DNA of 64,000 bases. Origin: CAIYUC01 sp963682005 (GTDB lineage: Bacteria; Bacteroidota; Bacteroidia; Bacteroidales; FEN-979). The stretch lies in contig OY820914.1 in the NCBI GenBank assembly GCA_963682005.1, positions 2,976,001-3,040,000 on the forward strand, in the 5' to 3' direction. Position numbers and translations under genes: made by a program. The notes beneath the pieces are model-generated. The model was not told where the DNA came from, ran no database searches, and saw nothing but the letters and a program-made list of their open reading frames with translations. Position 1 is the first letter of the stretch. The number at the start of each line of letters is the position of its first letter. This document shows positions 1 to 10,663 of this stretch, in pieces.

Positions 1-2
1 CG

Positions 3-3000
3 ATTATCGTGTATCCGACACCAACTTTAACAGGCACATTATTACCTGCTCCGATTTGTAGCGGAACAACTTTCCATTATACTCCTGCAAGTTCAACTGT
101 AGGGACTACGTTTGCATGGACAAGGGACTTCCAGGCGGGTATTCTTCCTGCTGGACCAACCTCAGGTATCGATGATCCTGCAGAAACTTTGACAAATACA
201 ACCGGGAGCCCGATCAATGTCACTTATCATTATACATTAGCTGCAGATGGTTGTAGCAACGCTCAGGATGTTGTTGTTGCTGTGATTCCGATCCCAAGTA
301 TAAATGGAGTTTCCGACCAGGTGGTTTGTAATAATACCTCAACAACAACTGTTAACTTTACTGGTGTTGCCACGGTTTATGAATGGACCAACGATAATAC
401 GACAATTGGCCTGGGACTTAGCGGAACAGGAAGCATACTTTCTTTTGTTGCTACAAATTCCGGATTAGAGCCTGTTATAGCTACCATAACTGTGACGCCC
501 AAATACACTTACAATTCGGTTACATGTACAGGAACGCCAATTAGCTTTACGATCACAGTAAATCCGACCCCGACCTTAACGAGTGAATTGGTAGCTTCGA
601 CATGTAGCGGCACCGTATTCCATTATACTCCAACCAGCGGGACAACAGGAACGACGTTTGGATGGACCCGTGCTACAGTAGCAGGGATCACACCCACAGG
701 ACCGACCTCAGGTACGGGCGATCCGTCAGAGACATTGGTAAATACGACAGCATCACCAATCAATGTGACATATGTTTATACCCTGACGGCCAATGGCTGT
801 ACCAATCCTTCGACCTATAATTTGGTAGTGACAGTAAATCCAATGCCGACCATGACGAGTGGGTTGAATGCAGGAGCCATGTGTAGTGGCGCGACATTCC
901 ATTATACCCCGACAAGCGGGACCGCAGGGACAACATTTTCCTGGACACGTTTATTCCAGCCAGGGATTACACCGGCAGGACCGACTTCAGGTTCGGGAGA
1001 TCCGGGCGAGACGTTGAATAATACAACCGCCAATGGGATCAACGTGAGTTATATTTATACTTTGACGGCCAATGGCTGTACCAACCCGACGACCTACACT
1101 GTAGTGGTGAGGGTTAATCCATTACCAGTCTTGACAAGTTCACTGACACCTCCGGCTATATGCAGTAATTCAATGTTTAGTTATACTCCATTGAGCAGCA
1201 CTGCCGGTACAGTATTTTCCTGGACTCGTGCAGTCATAGTAGGGATCAGTAATCCCGCTTCTTCAGGGACAGGCAATCCGAATGAAGTGTTAGTGAATAC
1301 GAGCGCAGACATCATTCCGGTTACCTATGTTTATTCGCTAAGTGCCAATGGATGTACAAATCCGACGACGTTTAATGTGGTTGTCAATGTAAAACCGATA
1401 CCAGCACTGACGAGTACACTGACTCCAGAAGCAATATGCAGCGGAACACTATTCAGCTATACACCAACCAGCGGTACGGCAGGGACGACATTTACGTGGA
1501 GTCGTCCGGCAGTATCAGGTATAAGTAATCCTGCAAGTTTTGGAAGTGGGAATATCAATGAGACCTTGATCAACACAACGGTGAATCCGGTAAATGTAAC
1601 GTATTTATATACGTTGAGTGCCAATGGATGTTCCAATCCGAATGTCTATAATGTGGTTGTAACCGTAAATCCGATACCGGTATTGACCAGTACCCTAAGC
1701 CCGGCAGCGATATGCAGCGGATCGACGTTTAATTATACACCGACCAGTGCTACTCCGGGAACGACCTTTGACTGGGTTCGTCCGGCAGTAGCAGGCATCA
1801 CCCCGGTAGGGCCGACCACAGGGACAGGCAATCCGGCCGAAGTATTGACCAATACAACACTCAATGTCATTTCGGTGACCTATGAATATACATTGACAGC
1901 CAATGGATGCAGCCATGTTCAGAATGTTGTAGTTTTAGTCTATCCAAGGCCTACAGTAGTTGTAAGCGGCGATACAACCATATGCTATTCTGAGAATTCA
2001 GGCGGCCCCCCGCCATTGCCAGGCGAACACGGCCAGGGTGGCGATGTAGGATTAGTAACCGTTACGTTCACGTTTACTGGGACAGCGCCATGGACATTGA
2101 CCTATACCGATGGAACAACACCGGTAACCATAAGCGGGATAACGACAAATCCATTTACGATCAGTGTAAATCCTGCCACGACCTCAACCTACACAGCAAC
2201 GGCCTTGACAGATGCCAATTGTGCAGCCATGAACGAGGACATGACCGGAAGCGCAGTTGTAACAGTGAACCCGATCCCGGTTGTGAATACAGTAGCTGAC
2301 CAGGTTGTGTGTAACGGTGCAAACACCACCGATATCAACTTTACAGGGACAGCAACGAGTTATGAATGGACGAATGATAATACGACCATCGGACTTGGCA
2401 GCAACGGAACAGGCGACATCCTGTCATTCGTAGCTCAGAACAGTGGTATAGCAGCAGTAGTTGCAAATATCACAGTGACTCCGGTTTATACATTCAATGG
2501 TGTAACGTGCACCGGAGAAGCAAAGAGTTTCACAATAACCGTTAACCCGACTCCGTCTCTGACAAGTACATTAACTCCTCCCGAAATTTGTTCCAATTCC
2601 TTGTTCACATATACACCAACATCCGCAACAACAGGAACAACCTTTGCATGGACTCGTGCTGCAATTCCAGGCATTAGTAATCCACCAGCCTCTGGAACAG
2701 ATGGTATTAGTGAAATCCTTAATAATACAACCTTGCTCCCGATTGATGTGATCTATACTTACACATTAACGGCCAATGGTTGCAGCAATATCCAGGAAGT
2801 TGTTGTTACAGTTACCCCTCTTCCTACAACAGTATATGTTGATCCGGCATACAATTCCTCAACCCCTGGATGGCAGTGCGATCGTTTTTCAACAATTCAG
2901 TCTGGAGTTGATCGTCTTGAGCTTGGCTTGGGTGGAACTGTTAATGTAGCCGCCGGTGAATATCCGGAGCAAATTACAATCCATAAAGATATCATCGTGA

Positions 3001-6000
3001 ATGGTGCCGGAATCAACCAGACGATTGTTAAAGCGCCATTGACCAGGGTCAATTGTGTATCTGGTATAACAGGTGTAGGAACAAACTGGATGTCAGATTA
3101 TATCCTGGCAGCTTACCCATTGGATTGGGATGGAACTCAGGCAACAGGGACACCTATCAATGTAAAAATTACAGGCATTACTTTTGATGCTCAGGAAAGT
3201 GTACACAATTGTGATAGATTTTCTGGAGTATTTTTCGGTAGCGTGAAAGGTTCATCTTACACAGATGCCGGACTTTTCGGGTCTGCTGTTATTAACTTCA
3301 ATACAGGTGATCCTTCAGCAACTGGAGTAAGGATTCTTGGAAATTCAAAACTTGCAGTTCAAAATTGTAATATTGAATATACCATAAATGGTATTGCTGC
3401 TTATGGAGACCTGAGTACAGCATCTGATCCTGATGTCCTGATGGATAACAATGAAATGATTTGTACCAAACCTGCATTAGCATGGATCGAATATGCATTG
3501 AATGTTTGTTTTGGCGCAACCGGAACGATATCGAATAATATTGTTACAGATCCGGCGACAGATGGAGTGCTTGTTAGTTCATCGTCAAATGTAATTATCA
3601 CGGGAAATACCATTTCCAACCAGATGGGTAATGGAATAATCATCTATAATTCAGACAACTGTCTTATCACAAAAAATACCATATCCAATGTTCATAGTGG
3701 TTCAACAGGAACCCCTGGTGATTGTGGATGGGGGATAGGATTTGATGGTACATCTTCAAACAATTCGGTTGGTGATGGATCCTTAGCAAATGCCAATGAT
3801 ATTTCCGGATGCGACGCTGGTATCATTTTCTATGGAAATGGGTCAGGCAATACTGCAATTGGAAATAAAATCCACTCAAACTCACCTCATGGAATGAACA
3901 ATATTGGTGGTGCAGTTGTTATTGCAACCGGTAACTGGTGGGGCAGTGCAAAAGGCCCAACAGTAGCAGATAACCCATGTGGTGATGGAGACGCATTGAC
4001 AAATGAAGCTAATGTTTCATATGAACCTTGGAAAGACTCTCCTGTTTTGTGGAATGATGTATATAAGCTGACAACATTCAATGTTACTGGAAATGTTACG
4101 ATTTGTGCTGGTGAAAATGCTACAATTTCATTAAGTGGCTCACAAAATGGTGCAAATTACGAGTATCGTTTATTCAGGGATTTAATAGAGGTTCCTGCTT
4201 CCGTAACACTTGGTAATGGTGGAACATTATCCTGGTTGGTGATCGAACCTTTACCGGGCACATTCACATACACAGTTAATGTCACGAATACATTAAATGG
4301 TTGCACCTTGGTTATGACGGGAAGTGCAGTTATAACTGTTAATCCTATCCCGGTTGTAAATCCTGTATCAAACCAGGTCATTTGTAACCTTGGAAGCACA
4401 ACTACTATCACATTCTCAGGAACGGGAACAAGCTATGAATGGACAAACGATAATGCAACGATTGGCCTAGGACTTAGCGGAACGGGCAACATACTTTCAT
4501 TTGTTGGATTGAATAGTGGTACAGATCCGATAGTAGCACACTTAAGCGTAACTCCTAAATATACATTTAACGGTGTTACATGTACAGGATCATCTGAATA
4601 TTTTACGATTACAGTAAATCCGACCCCGACCTTAACGAGTGAATTGGTAGCTTCGACATGTAGCGGCACCGTATTCCATTATACTCCAACCAGCGGGACA
4701 ACAGGAACGACGTTTGGATGGACCCGTGCTACAGTAGCAGGGATCACACCCACAGGACCGACCTCAGGTACGGGCGATCCGTCAGAGACATTGGTAAATA
4801 CGACAGTATCACCAATCAATGTGACATATGTTTATACCCTGACGGCCAATGGCTGTACCAATCCTTCGACCTATAATTTGGTAGTGACAGTAAATCCAAT
4901 GCCGACCATGACGAGTGGGTTGAATGCAGGAGCCATGTGTAGTGGCACGACATTCCATTATACCCCGACAAGCGGGACCGCAGGGACAACATTTTCCTGG
5001 ACACGTTTATTCCAGCCAGGGATTACACCGGCAGGACCGACTTCAGGTTCGGGAGATCCGGGCGAGACGCTGAATAATACGACAGCTAACGGGATCAATG
5101 TGACATATGTTTATACCTTGACAGCCAATGGTTGTACCAACCCGACGACTTACAATGTAGTGGTCAGGGTTAATCCATTACCAGTATTGACAAGTTCACT
5201 GACCCCACCGGCTATGTGCAGTAATTCAACGTTTAGTTATACTCCGTTGAGCAGCACCGCCGGTACAGTATTTTCCTGGACTCGTGCAGTCATAGTAGGG
5301 ATCAGTAATCCCGCTTCTTCAGGGACAGGCAATCCGAATGAAGTGTTAGTGAATACGAGCGCAGACATCATTCCGGTTACCTATGTTTATTCGCTAAGTG
5401 CCAATGGATGTACAAATCCGACGACGTTTAATGTGGTTGTCAATGTAAAACCGATACCAGCACTGACGAGTACACTGACTCCAGAAGCAATATGCAGCGG
5501 AACACTATTCAGCTATACACCAACCAGCGGTACGGCAGGGACGACATTTACGTGGAGTCGTCCGGCAGTATCAGGTATAAGTAATCCTGCAAGTTTTGGA
5601 AGTGGGAATATCAATGAGACCTTGATCAACACAACGGTGAATCCGGTAAATGTAACGTATTTATATACGTTGAGTGCCAATGGATGTTCCAATCCGAATG
5701 TCTATAATGTGGTTGTAACCGTAAATCCGATACCGGTATTGACCAGTACCCTAAGCCCGGCAGCGATATGCAGCGGATCGACGTTTAATTATACACCGAC
5801 CAGTGCTACTCCGGGAACGACCTTTGACTGGGTTCGTCCGGCAGTAGCAGGCATCACCCCGGTAGGGCCGACCACAGGGACAGGCAATCCGGCCGAAGTA
5901 TTGACCAATACAACACTCAATGTCATTTCGGTGACCTATGAATATACATTGACAGCCAATGGATGCAGCCATGTTCAGAATGTTGTAGTTTTAGTCTATC

Positions 6001-8699
6001 CAAGGCCTACAGTAGTTGTAAGCGGCGATACAACCATATGCTATTCTGAGAATTCAGGCGGCCCCCCGCCATTGCCAGGCGAACACGGCCAGGGTGGCGA
6101 TGTCGGATTAGTAACCGTTACGTTCACGTTTACTGGGACAGCGCCATGGACATTGACCTATACCGATGGAACAACACCGGTAACCATAAGCGGGATAACG
6201 ACAAATCCATTTACGATCAGTGTAAATCCTGCCACGACCTCAACCTACACAGCAACGGCCTTGACAGATGCCAATTGTGCAGCCATGAACGAGGACATGA
6301 CCGGAAGCGCAGTTGTAACAGTGAACCCGATCCCGGTTGTGAATACAGTAGCTGACCAGGTTGTGTGTAACGGTGCAAACACCACCGATATCAACTTTAC
6401 AGGGACAGCAACGAGTTATGAATGGACGAATGATAATACGACCATCGGACTTGGCAGCAACGGAACAGGCGACATCCTGTCATTCGTAGCTCAGAACAGT
6501 GGTATAGCAGCAGTAGTTGCAAATATCACAGTGACTCCGGTTTATACATTCAATGGTGTAACGTGCACCGGAGAAGCAAAGAGTTTCACAATAACCGTTA
6601 ACCCGACTCCGTCTCTGACAAGTATTTTGGATCCTGAGCCTATCTGCAGTGGATCAACATTCCACTACACTCCGACAAGTGATGTTGCAGGAACAACATT
6701 CTCATGGAGCCGTGAAACAATTGCTGGAATCACAGAGCCTGGAACGACGGGTACTGGTGATCCCTCTGAAATCCTGACCAATACAACCACTAGTCCAATC
6801 GACGTAACATATATTTACTCGTTGAACGCAAATGGTTGTTCAAGTCCTTCAGAATATTCAGTCGTTGTCTCTGTCATACCGATTCCTGTTGTAGATCCTG
6901 TTAGTAACCTGGTTGTTTGTAATTCTGAAATGACACCAGGAATTTCATTCACTGGTACCGCTCTTTCCTATGAGTGGACAAATGATCAGACTTCTATTGG
7001 TATTGATGCTAATGGAACTGGTGACATACTTTCGTTCACTGCAACTAACTCTGGAACAGATCCAGTTGTCGCACACCTGACAGTTACACCGAAATATGAA
7101 TTTGGTGGTGTAATATGTTCCGGAACACCTGTAAATTTCACGATTACCGTGAACCCGACTCCTGAACTTACAAGCACTCTGACACCTGCCAGTATCTGTA
7201 ATCATACGGTGTTTAGTTATGAGCCTACCAGTGGAACAATAGGTACAGCATTTGCATGGACCCGGGCAGCTGTTATAGGTATCAGTAATCCATCGGCTTC
7301 TGGTAGTGGCAACCCGAATGAGTTGCTGATAAATACCACAGGAGCTCCGGTTGATGTAACGTATGTTTATACTCTGTCAGCAAATGGTTGTACAAATCCA
7401 ACAACCTATAATGTTGTGGTGACTGTCAATGAAAGCTATACGATCACAGGAACACTGAAATATAACAATGCTGCCAAAACGCCAATGAATAATGTTTACA
7501 TGGCATTGCTGAATGGTTCAGATACCGTGGCAACAGCAACTACCAACCTGAGTGGTGCATATACATTCAACTATGTATGCAACGGTTCATATTCACTAGC
7601 TGTTGTTCGCAATCATAAAGCAATTGGTGGTATCAACTCTACCGATGCTGCTCAGGCAAACTGGTGGTCTACACATTATGGGTCAATTGAACACGTGAAA
7701 TTCCTTGCAGGAGACGTGTATGGAGATGGAATTGAGCCTAATTATCAGATAAACTCAACAGATGCCTACCGTATCCAGTATTTCTTTGTTTATGGAACCG
7801 GATTTGACCGGGGCCCATGGTCATATTGGGTTGCAGGAGAAACGATTGCCAGTAACTTTGATCCGCATTGTTTTGATACTGAAATCCCTGTTGATGTTAT
7901 AGGAAGCAACAAAACTGTAAACCTTTACGGACAATGCACTGGGGACTTTAATGGTACATTTGTACCTGGAGGTGCCAAGGATGCCAGTACATCTTTACAA
8001 TTAGTATATGCAGATACCAGGAAAGTAGATCAAGGTAGGGAATTCGAATTACCAGTTTACATTAATTCCCCTGCAACTGTTGGTGCAATATCTGTTATCC
8101 TGAACTTCCCATCCGACCTTGTTGAGGTTAAGGATGTTGTTATCGAAGGGTCCAATAGCCCTGTTGATTGGGTAGTTAATGGAAATGAATTAAGGATTGG
8201 ATGGAATTCGATGGTGCCATTGACCCTGGATGCAAAAGCTGTATTATTCGTTCTTAAATTGAAAGCAACAGGTTCATTTGCAGCAGGCGATGACATCAGG
8301 TTCTCCTTGGCATCAGATCCTCTGAACGAACTCGCAGATCAACTAACAAAGGTAATTCCGGATGCTGTCATTTCTATTGATGTTCTTGAATTTTCACCAA
8401 TTGGAATAAATGACCATGCACTTGTGAAGCAACTAACCTTAAACAATCAGCCAAATCCATTTGATAATAATACAAGGATCAATTATTCCTTGCCATTTGA
8501 TGGTAAAGTAACACTTGAGATTTGTAGCATACTTGGAGGCGAAATAAAAACCTTGGTTAATGAGGTACAAATGCAGGGAAATCATACACTTATGTTTGAT
8601 GCAAGTGGTCTGATACCTGGAATTTATACTGCAACAATCAGGTTACAAGGTAGCTCTGATGAATTGATCCGGACCATTAAATTGGTAAGAAGCAGATAA
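3..8699 (+). CDS. Giant secreted adhesin-like protein, Ig/PKD-like repeat array with beta-helix, dockerin-like, cohesin-like and T9SS sorting domains (5' partial)
   Basis: The frame is already open at the window edge and the GTG at base 9 lies inside a repeat, so the N terminus and signal peptide are missing. Residues below are numbered from base 9. The array holds about 22 Ig/PKD-like modules of roughly 90 residues: about 14 of a type with two cysteines (ICSG early, ANGC late), 5 with a YEWTND motif and 3 beginning near a TIC motif. A right-handed beta-helix-like region (about 942-1355, repeated NxI/GNxI turns) interrupts it. The C terminus has a CnaB/carboxypeptidase-regulatory-like fold (about 2476-2530), dockerin-like INSTDA loops (about 2535-2600), a cohesin-like domain (about 2660-2794) and a type A T9SS sorting domain (about 2810-2896, QPNPF motif). 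The inferred role is a surface-anchored adhesin or scaffold. Ligand unknown. Confidence 0.85.
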   Translation: MIVYPTPTLTGTLLPAPICSGTTFHYTPASSTVGTTFAWTRDFQAGILPAGPTSGIDDPAETLTNTTGSPINVTYHYTLAADGCSNAQDVVVAVIPIPSINGVSDQVVCNNTSTTTVNFTGVATVYEWTNDNTTIGLGLSGTGSILSFVATNSGLEPVIATITVTPKYTYNSVTCTGTPISFTITVNPTPTLTSELVASTCSGTVFHYTPTSGTTGTTFGWTRATVAGITPTGPTSGTGDPSETLVNTTASPINVTYVYTLTANGCTNPSTYNLVVTVNPMPTMTSGLNAGAMCSGATFHYTPTSGTAGTTFSWTRLFQPGITPAGPTSGSGDPGETLNNTTANGINVSYIYTLTANGCTNPTTYTVVVRVNPLPVLTSSLTPPAICSNSMFSYTPLSSTAGTVFSWTRAVIVGISNPASSGTGNPNEVLVNTSADIIPVTYVYSLSANGCTNPTTFNVVVNVKPIPALTSTLTPEAICSGTLFSYTPTSGTAGTTFTWSRPAVSGISNPASFGSGNINETLINTTVNPVNVTYLYTLSANGCSNPNVYNVVVTVNPIPVLTSTLSPAAICSGSTFNYTPTSATPGTTFDWVRPAVAGITPVGPTTGTGNPAEVLTNTTLNVISVTYEYTLTANGCSHVQNVVVLVYPRPTVVVSGDTTICYSENSGGPPPLPGEHGQGGDVGLVTVTFTFTGTAPWTLTYTDGTTPVTISGITTNPFTISVNPATTSTYTATALTDANCAAMNEDMTGSAVVTVNPIPVVNTVADQVVCNGANTTDINFTGTATSYEWTNDNTTIGLGSNGTGDILSFVAQNSGIAAVVANITVTPVYTFNGVTCTGEAKSFTITVNPTPSLTSTLTPPEICSNSLFTYTPTSATTGTTFAWTRAAIPGISNPPASGTDGISEILNNTTLLPIDVIYTYTLTANGCSNIQEVVVTVTPLPTTVYVDPAYNSSTPGWQCDRFSTIQSGVDRLELGLGGTVNVAAGEYPEQITIHKDIIVNGAGINQTIVKAPLTRVNCVSGITGVGTNWMSDYILAAYPLDWDGTQATGTPINVKITGITFDAQESVHNCDRFSGVFFGSVKGSSYTDAGLFGSAVINFNTGDPSATGVRILGNSKLAVQNCNIEYTINGIAAYGDLSTASDPDVLMDNNEMICTKPALAWIEYALNVCFGATGTISNNIVTDPATDGVLVSSSSNVIITGNTISNQMGNGIIIYNSDNCLITKNTISNVHSGSTGTPGDCGWGIGFDGTSSNNSVGDGSLANANDISGCDAGIIFYGNGSGNTAIGNKIHSNSPHGMNNIGGAVVIATGNWWGSAKGPTVADNPCGDGDALTNEANVSYEPWKDSPVLWNDVYKLTTFNVTGNVTICAGENATISLSGSQNGANYEYRLFRDLIEVPASVTLGNGGTLSWLVIEPLPGTFTYTVNVTNTLNGCTLVMTGSAVITVNPIPVVNPVSNQVICNLGSTTTITFSGTGTSYEWTNDNATIGLGLSGTGNILSFVGLNSGTDPIVAHLSVTPKYTFNGVTCTGSSEYFTITVNPTPTLTSELVASTCSGTVFHYTPTSGTTGTTFGWTRATVAGITPTGPTSGTGDPSETLVNTTVSPINVTYVYTLTANGCTNPSTYNLVVTVNPMPTMTSGLNAGAMCSGTTFHYTPTSGTAGTTFSWTRLFQPGITPAGPTSGSGDPGETLNNTTANGINVTYVYTLTANGCTNPTTYNVVVRVNPLPVLTSSLTPPAMCSNSTFSYTPLSSTAGTVFSWTRAVIVGISNPASSGTGNPNEVLVNTSADIIPVTYVYSLSANGCTNPTTFNVVVNVKPIPALTSTLTPEAICSGTLFSYTPTSGTAGTTFTWSRPAVSGISNPASFGSGNINETLINTTVNPVNVTYLYTLSANGCSNPNVYNVVVTVNPIPVLTSTLSPAAICSGSTFNYTPTSATPGTTFDWVRPAVAGITPVGPTTGTGNPAEVLTNTTLNVISVTYEYTLTANGCSHVQNVVVLVYPRPTVVVSGDTTICYSENSGGPPPLPGEHGQGGDVGLVTVTFTFTGTAPWTLTYTDGTTPVTISGITTNPFTISVNPATTSTYTATALTDANCAAMNEDMTGSAVVTVNPIPVVNTVADQVVCNGANTTDINFTGTATSYEWTNDNTTIGLGSNGTGDILSFVAQNSGIAAVVANITVTPVYTFNGVTCTGEAKSFTITVNPTPSLTSILDPEPICSGSTFHYTPTSDVAGTTFSWSRETIAGITEPGTTGTGDPSEILTNTTTSPIDVTYIYSLNANGCSSPSEYSVVVSVIPIPVVDPVSNLVVCNSEMTPGISFTGTALSYEWTNDQTSIGIDANGTGDILSFTATNSGTDPVVAHLTVTPKYEFGGVICSGTPVNFTITVNPTPELTSTLTPASICNHTVFSYEPTSGTIGTAFAWTRAAVIGISNPSASGSGNPNELLINTTGAPVDVTYVYTLSANGCTNPTTYNVVVTVNESYTITGTLKYNNAAKTPMNNVYMALLNGSDTVATATTNLSGAYTFNYVCNGSYSLAVVRNHKAIGGINSTDAAQANWWSTHYGSIEHVKFLAGDVYGDGIEPNYQINSTDAYRIQYFFVYGTGFDRGPWSYWVAGETIASNFDPHCFDTEIPVDVIGSNKTVNLYGQCTGDFNGTFVPGGAKDASTSLQLVYADTRKVDQGREFELPVYINSPATVGAISVILNFPSDLVEVKDVVIEGSNSPVDWVVNGNELRIGWNSMVPLTLDAKAVLFVLKLKATGSFAAGDDIRFSLASDPLNELADQLTKVIPDAVISIDVLEFSPIGINDHALVKQLTLNNQPNPFDNNTRINYSLPFDGKVTLEICSILGGEIKTLVNEVQMQGNHTLMFDASGLIPGIYTATIRLQGSSDELIRTIKLVRSR
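546..2568 (+). repeat. Copy 1 of a 2.0-kb direct repeat inside the giant adhesin gene
   Basis: This 2,023-base segment matches bases 4602-6624 in the same orientation at an offset of exactly 4,056 bases (1,352 codons), so the reading frame is kept. By eye I count about 26 mismatches, and about 22 of them fall within 1014-1202. The rest is nearly identical. It spans five two-cysteine modules, one TIC module and one YEWTND module. Confidence 0.95.
4602..6624 (+). repeat. Copy 2 of the 2.0-kb direct repeat inside the giant adhesin gene
   Basis: Partner of bases 546-2568. Identity starts just before the acagtaaatc shared by both copies and stops after gacaagta, where the following modules diverge (ACATTAACTCC after copy 1, TTTTGGATCC after copy 2). 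The two copies flank the beta-helix segment, so homologous recombination between them would delete or duplicate 4,056 bases in frame. Confidence 0.95.
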
Positions 8700-8717
8700 T
8701 ATTGGGTAATTTTGAAG

Positions 8718-8750
8718 CCGGGAGTTTCTTCGGAAATTCCCGGTTTCTTT
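8718..8750 (+). terminator. Rho-independent terminator after the giant adhesin gene
   Basis: An 11-bp stem (8718-8728 with 8733-8743) is closed by a C(TTCG)G tetraloop and followed by TTTCTTT. The single imperfect pair is a G.U on the + strand RNA, which would be an A.C mismatch on the other strand, so it acts for + strand transcription. Confidence 0.88.
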
Positions 8751-8785
8751 AATCTTGTTTTTAATTTAATAATCTGTTCTTAACG

Positions 8786-10642
8786 ATGAACCAAATTCCC
8801 AGGTATATGAAAAAAATTACCCTTGTGTTTATTTGGCTGTTATCTCTCTTGTCTTTGCATGGATTTTCGCAAAATGCGCCTGTAACAACCGCTGGTACAG
8901 TAATCAATCCTCCTCCAGGCCCGACAATTAATGTCCCGATAACAGTTACAAATTTTGTCGATATAGGATCAATTTCTCTTGTTATGGATTTTGACCCTGC
9001 AGTTGTTACTTACACTGGCTTTTCTGCTAATGCCTCTTTGCCAGGATTATTTGTCGGTGAATCCACACCGGGCAGGTTATCATTTACTTGGTTTGGATTT
9101 CCCGGTGTTACATTGCCAGACCTATCGGAAATTGTGACCTTGACATTTACATACCCGGTTGGATCTACTTTTTTGACATGGCATCCGGTTGGAGATTCCT
9201 GTGAATATGCAAAATTCGACGGTGGGAATTATACTGTATTAAACGATATACCTAAATCATCCTATTACATTAATGGATTTCTTGCTGGGCATTCTGCCCC
9301 TGTTACTATAGCTCCTTTTATTTTTAATCCCCCGGTAGGAACAATCGATGTTCCGATCAAAGTTATTGGGTTTAATGATATTGGTGCTATCTCATTAACG
9401 TTTGAATATGACTCGACTGTAATTCAATACCAGAATATTTATATTGCTGACCCAATGCTTGATGCCACCGGGATTTTTATTGTTGGAACAAGATTGGGAA
9501 TAAATGGGAAGAAAAATGTTTATATCAGCTGGATGAAAACCGCTTTACTCCCAAACAGTTTACCCGACAGCAGCACGATAATCACACTAAAATTTAATTA
9601 CCTGTCACCTCCAGGAACATCTTTACTTACATGGGTGGATGATGGTTCATCCTGTGAATATGCAGATGGTGACTTTAATCCGATGAATGACACTCCCACC
9701 GGGATTTTCTATAAAGATGGATTTGTAACATCTCAAGGTTCGGCTCCCATTACCATTGCCCCGATAATGACCTCTTACCCCGAACAACCAATATGCATTC
9801 CTGTTACTGTTGTAGGTTTTAATAACATTGGTGCTGTTTCTCTTAGACTTGATTATAATCCTGCTGTTTTAACATTCCAAAGCCTGAATCCAGTTGGAAT
9901 TCCGGGCGCTTGGTCATTTTTTGGAGATGCATCTGTTCCGGGAATCCTTTCTGTAACAGGTTTTGGAGAAGGGTTCAGCCTTAATGATTATAGCACGCTT
10001 TTTGAAGCTTGTTTTACCTATCATACAGGAAGTACTATCCTTTCATGGTATGATGATGGTTCATCCTGCGAATACGCAGATGGCACTACTTACGAACCAT
10101 TATACGATCTGCCTCAGTCAACGTATTATATTAATGGATTTGTTGGTCCATCAACAGTATCAGCTGATTTTGTCGCAGATAATTTAACCCCTCCCGAGAA
10201 TACTACGGTTACCTTTACGGATTTAAGTATTGGAAGTCCCACAACCTGGAGTTGGACGTTTGCACCAGCAACAGTGAACTATGTTAACGGTACTAATGCC
10301 AATTCCCAAAATCCCCAGGTTGAATTCCTTTCCGGAGGGTTGTACACTGTTACCCTTGTAGCTTCAAACTTATCTGGTTCAGATACCGAAATCAAAACAA
10401 ACTATATAAGAGTTGGGATACCTGGTTTGTGGACAGGTAATACTTCTACAGATTGGTTCACTGAAACCAATTGGGATAACTGGTTAGTTCCCGATAGTTT
10501 TATTGATGTGGTTATTCCTCCGGCGGCATTAAATTGGCCCGTCTTTATTGGTAATCTTACTTTAGGAGTACAGTGTAGAACCATTACATTGACAGGACCA
10601 ACATCGTATATGACAATCACAGGAGATTTAATTACAAATTAA
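8786..10642 (+). CDS. Secreted protein with three cohesin-like units and a PKD domain
   Basis: 618 residues with a signal peptide ending near GFSQ. An internal ATG at 8807 (MKKITLVF) gives a more typical signal peptide and may be the real start. Three cohesin-like units of about 140 residues (about 30-170, 172-312, 314-452) each begin APVT/APIT, contain an INVPITVTNF-like strand followed by IGxxSLxxDY, and end with SCEYADG and a YYINGF tail. A PKD domain follows (about 455-540, FxDLSxGxPTTWxW), then a 70-residue tail with WTGNTSTDW and NWDN. No T9SS sorting domain is visible, so how it is held at the surface is unknown. Cohesins classically bind dockerins; here that role is inferred from family only. 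Confidence 0.85.
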   Translation: MNQIPRYMKKITLVFIWLLSLLSLHGFSQNAPVTTAGTVINPPPGPTINVPITVTNFVDIGSISLVMDFDPAVVTYTGFSANASLPGLFVGESTPGRLSFTWFGFPGVTLPDLSEIVTLTFTYPVGSTFLTWHPVGDSCEYAKFDGGNYTVLNDIPKSSYYINGFLAGHSAPVTIAPFIFNPPVGTIDVPIKVIGFNDIGAISLTFEYDSTVIQYQNIYIADPMLDATGIFIVGTRLGINGKKNVYISWMKTALLPNSLPDSSTIITLKFNYLSPPGTSLLTWVDDGSSCEYADGDFNPMNDTPTGIFYKDGFVTSQGSAPITIAPIMTSYPEQPICIPVTVVGFNNIGAVSLRLDYNPAVLTFQSLNPVGIPGAWSFFGDASVPGILSVTGFGEGFSLNDYSTLFEACFTYHTGSTILSWYDDGSSCEYADGTTYEPLYDLPQSTYYINGFVGPSTVSADFVADNLTPPENTTVTFTDLSIGSPTTWSWTFAPATVNYVNGTNANSQNPQVEFLSGGLYTVTLVASNLSGSDTEIKTNYIRVGIPGLWTGNTSTDWFTETNWDNWLVPDSFIDVVIPPAALNWPVFIGNLTLGVQCRTITLTGPTSYMTITGDLITN

Positions 10643-10663
10643 AACTTCAGTCTATCTCATATT

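Noticed and set aside
546..6624. CRISPR array or mobile element suggested by long direct repeats
   Set aside because: Repeats are coding, in frame, about 2 kb long, and no transposase, terminal inverted repeats or spacers are present.
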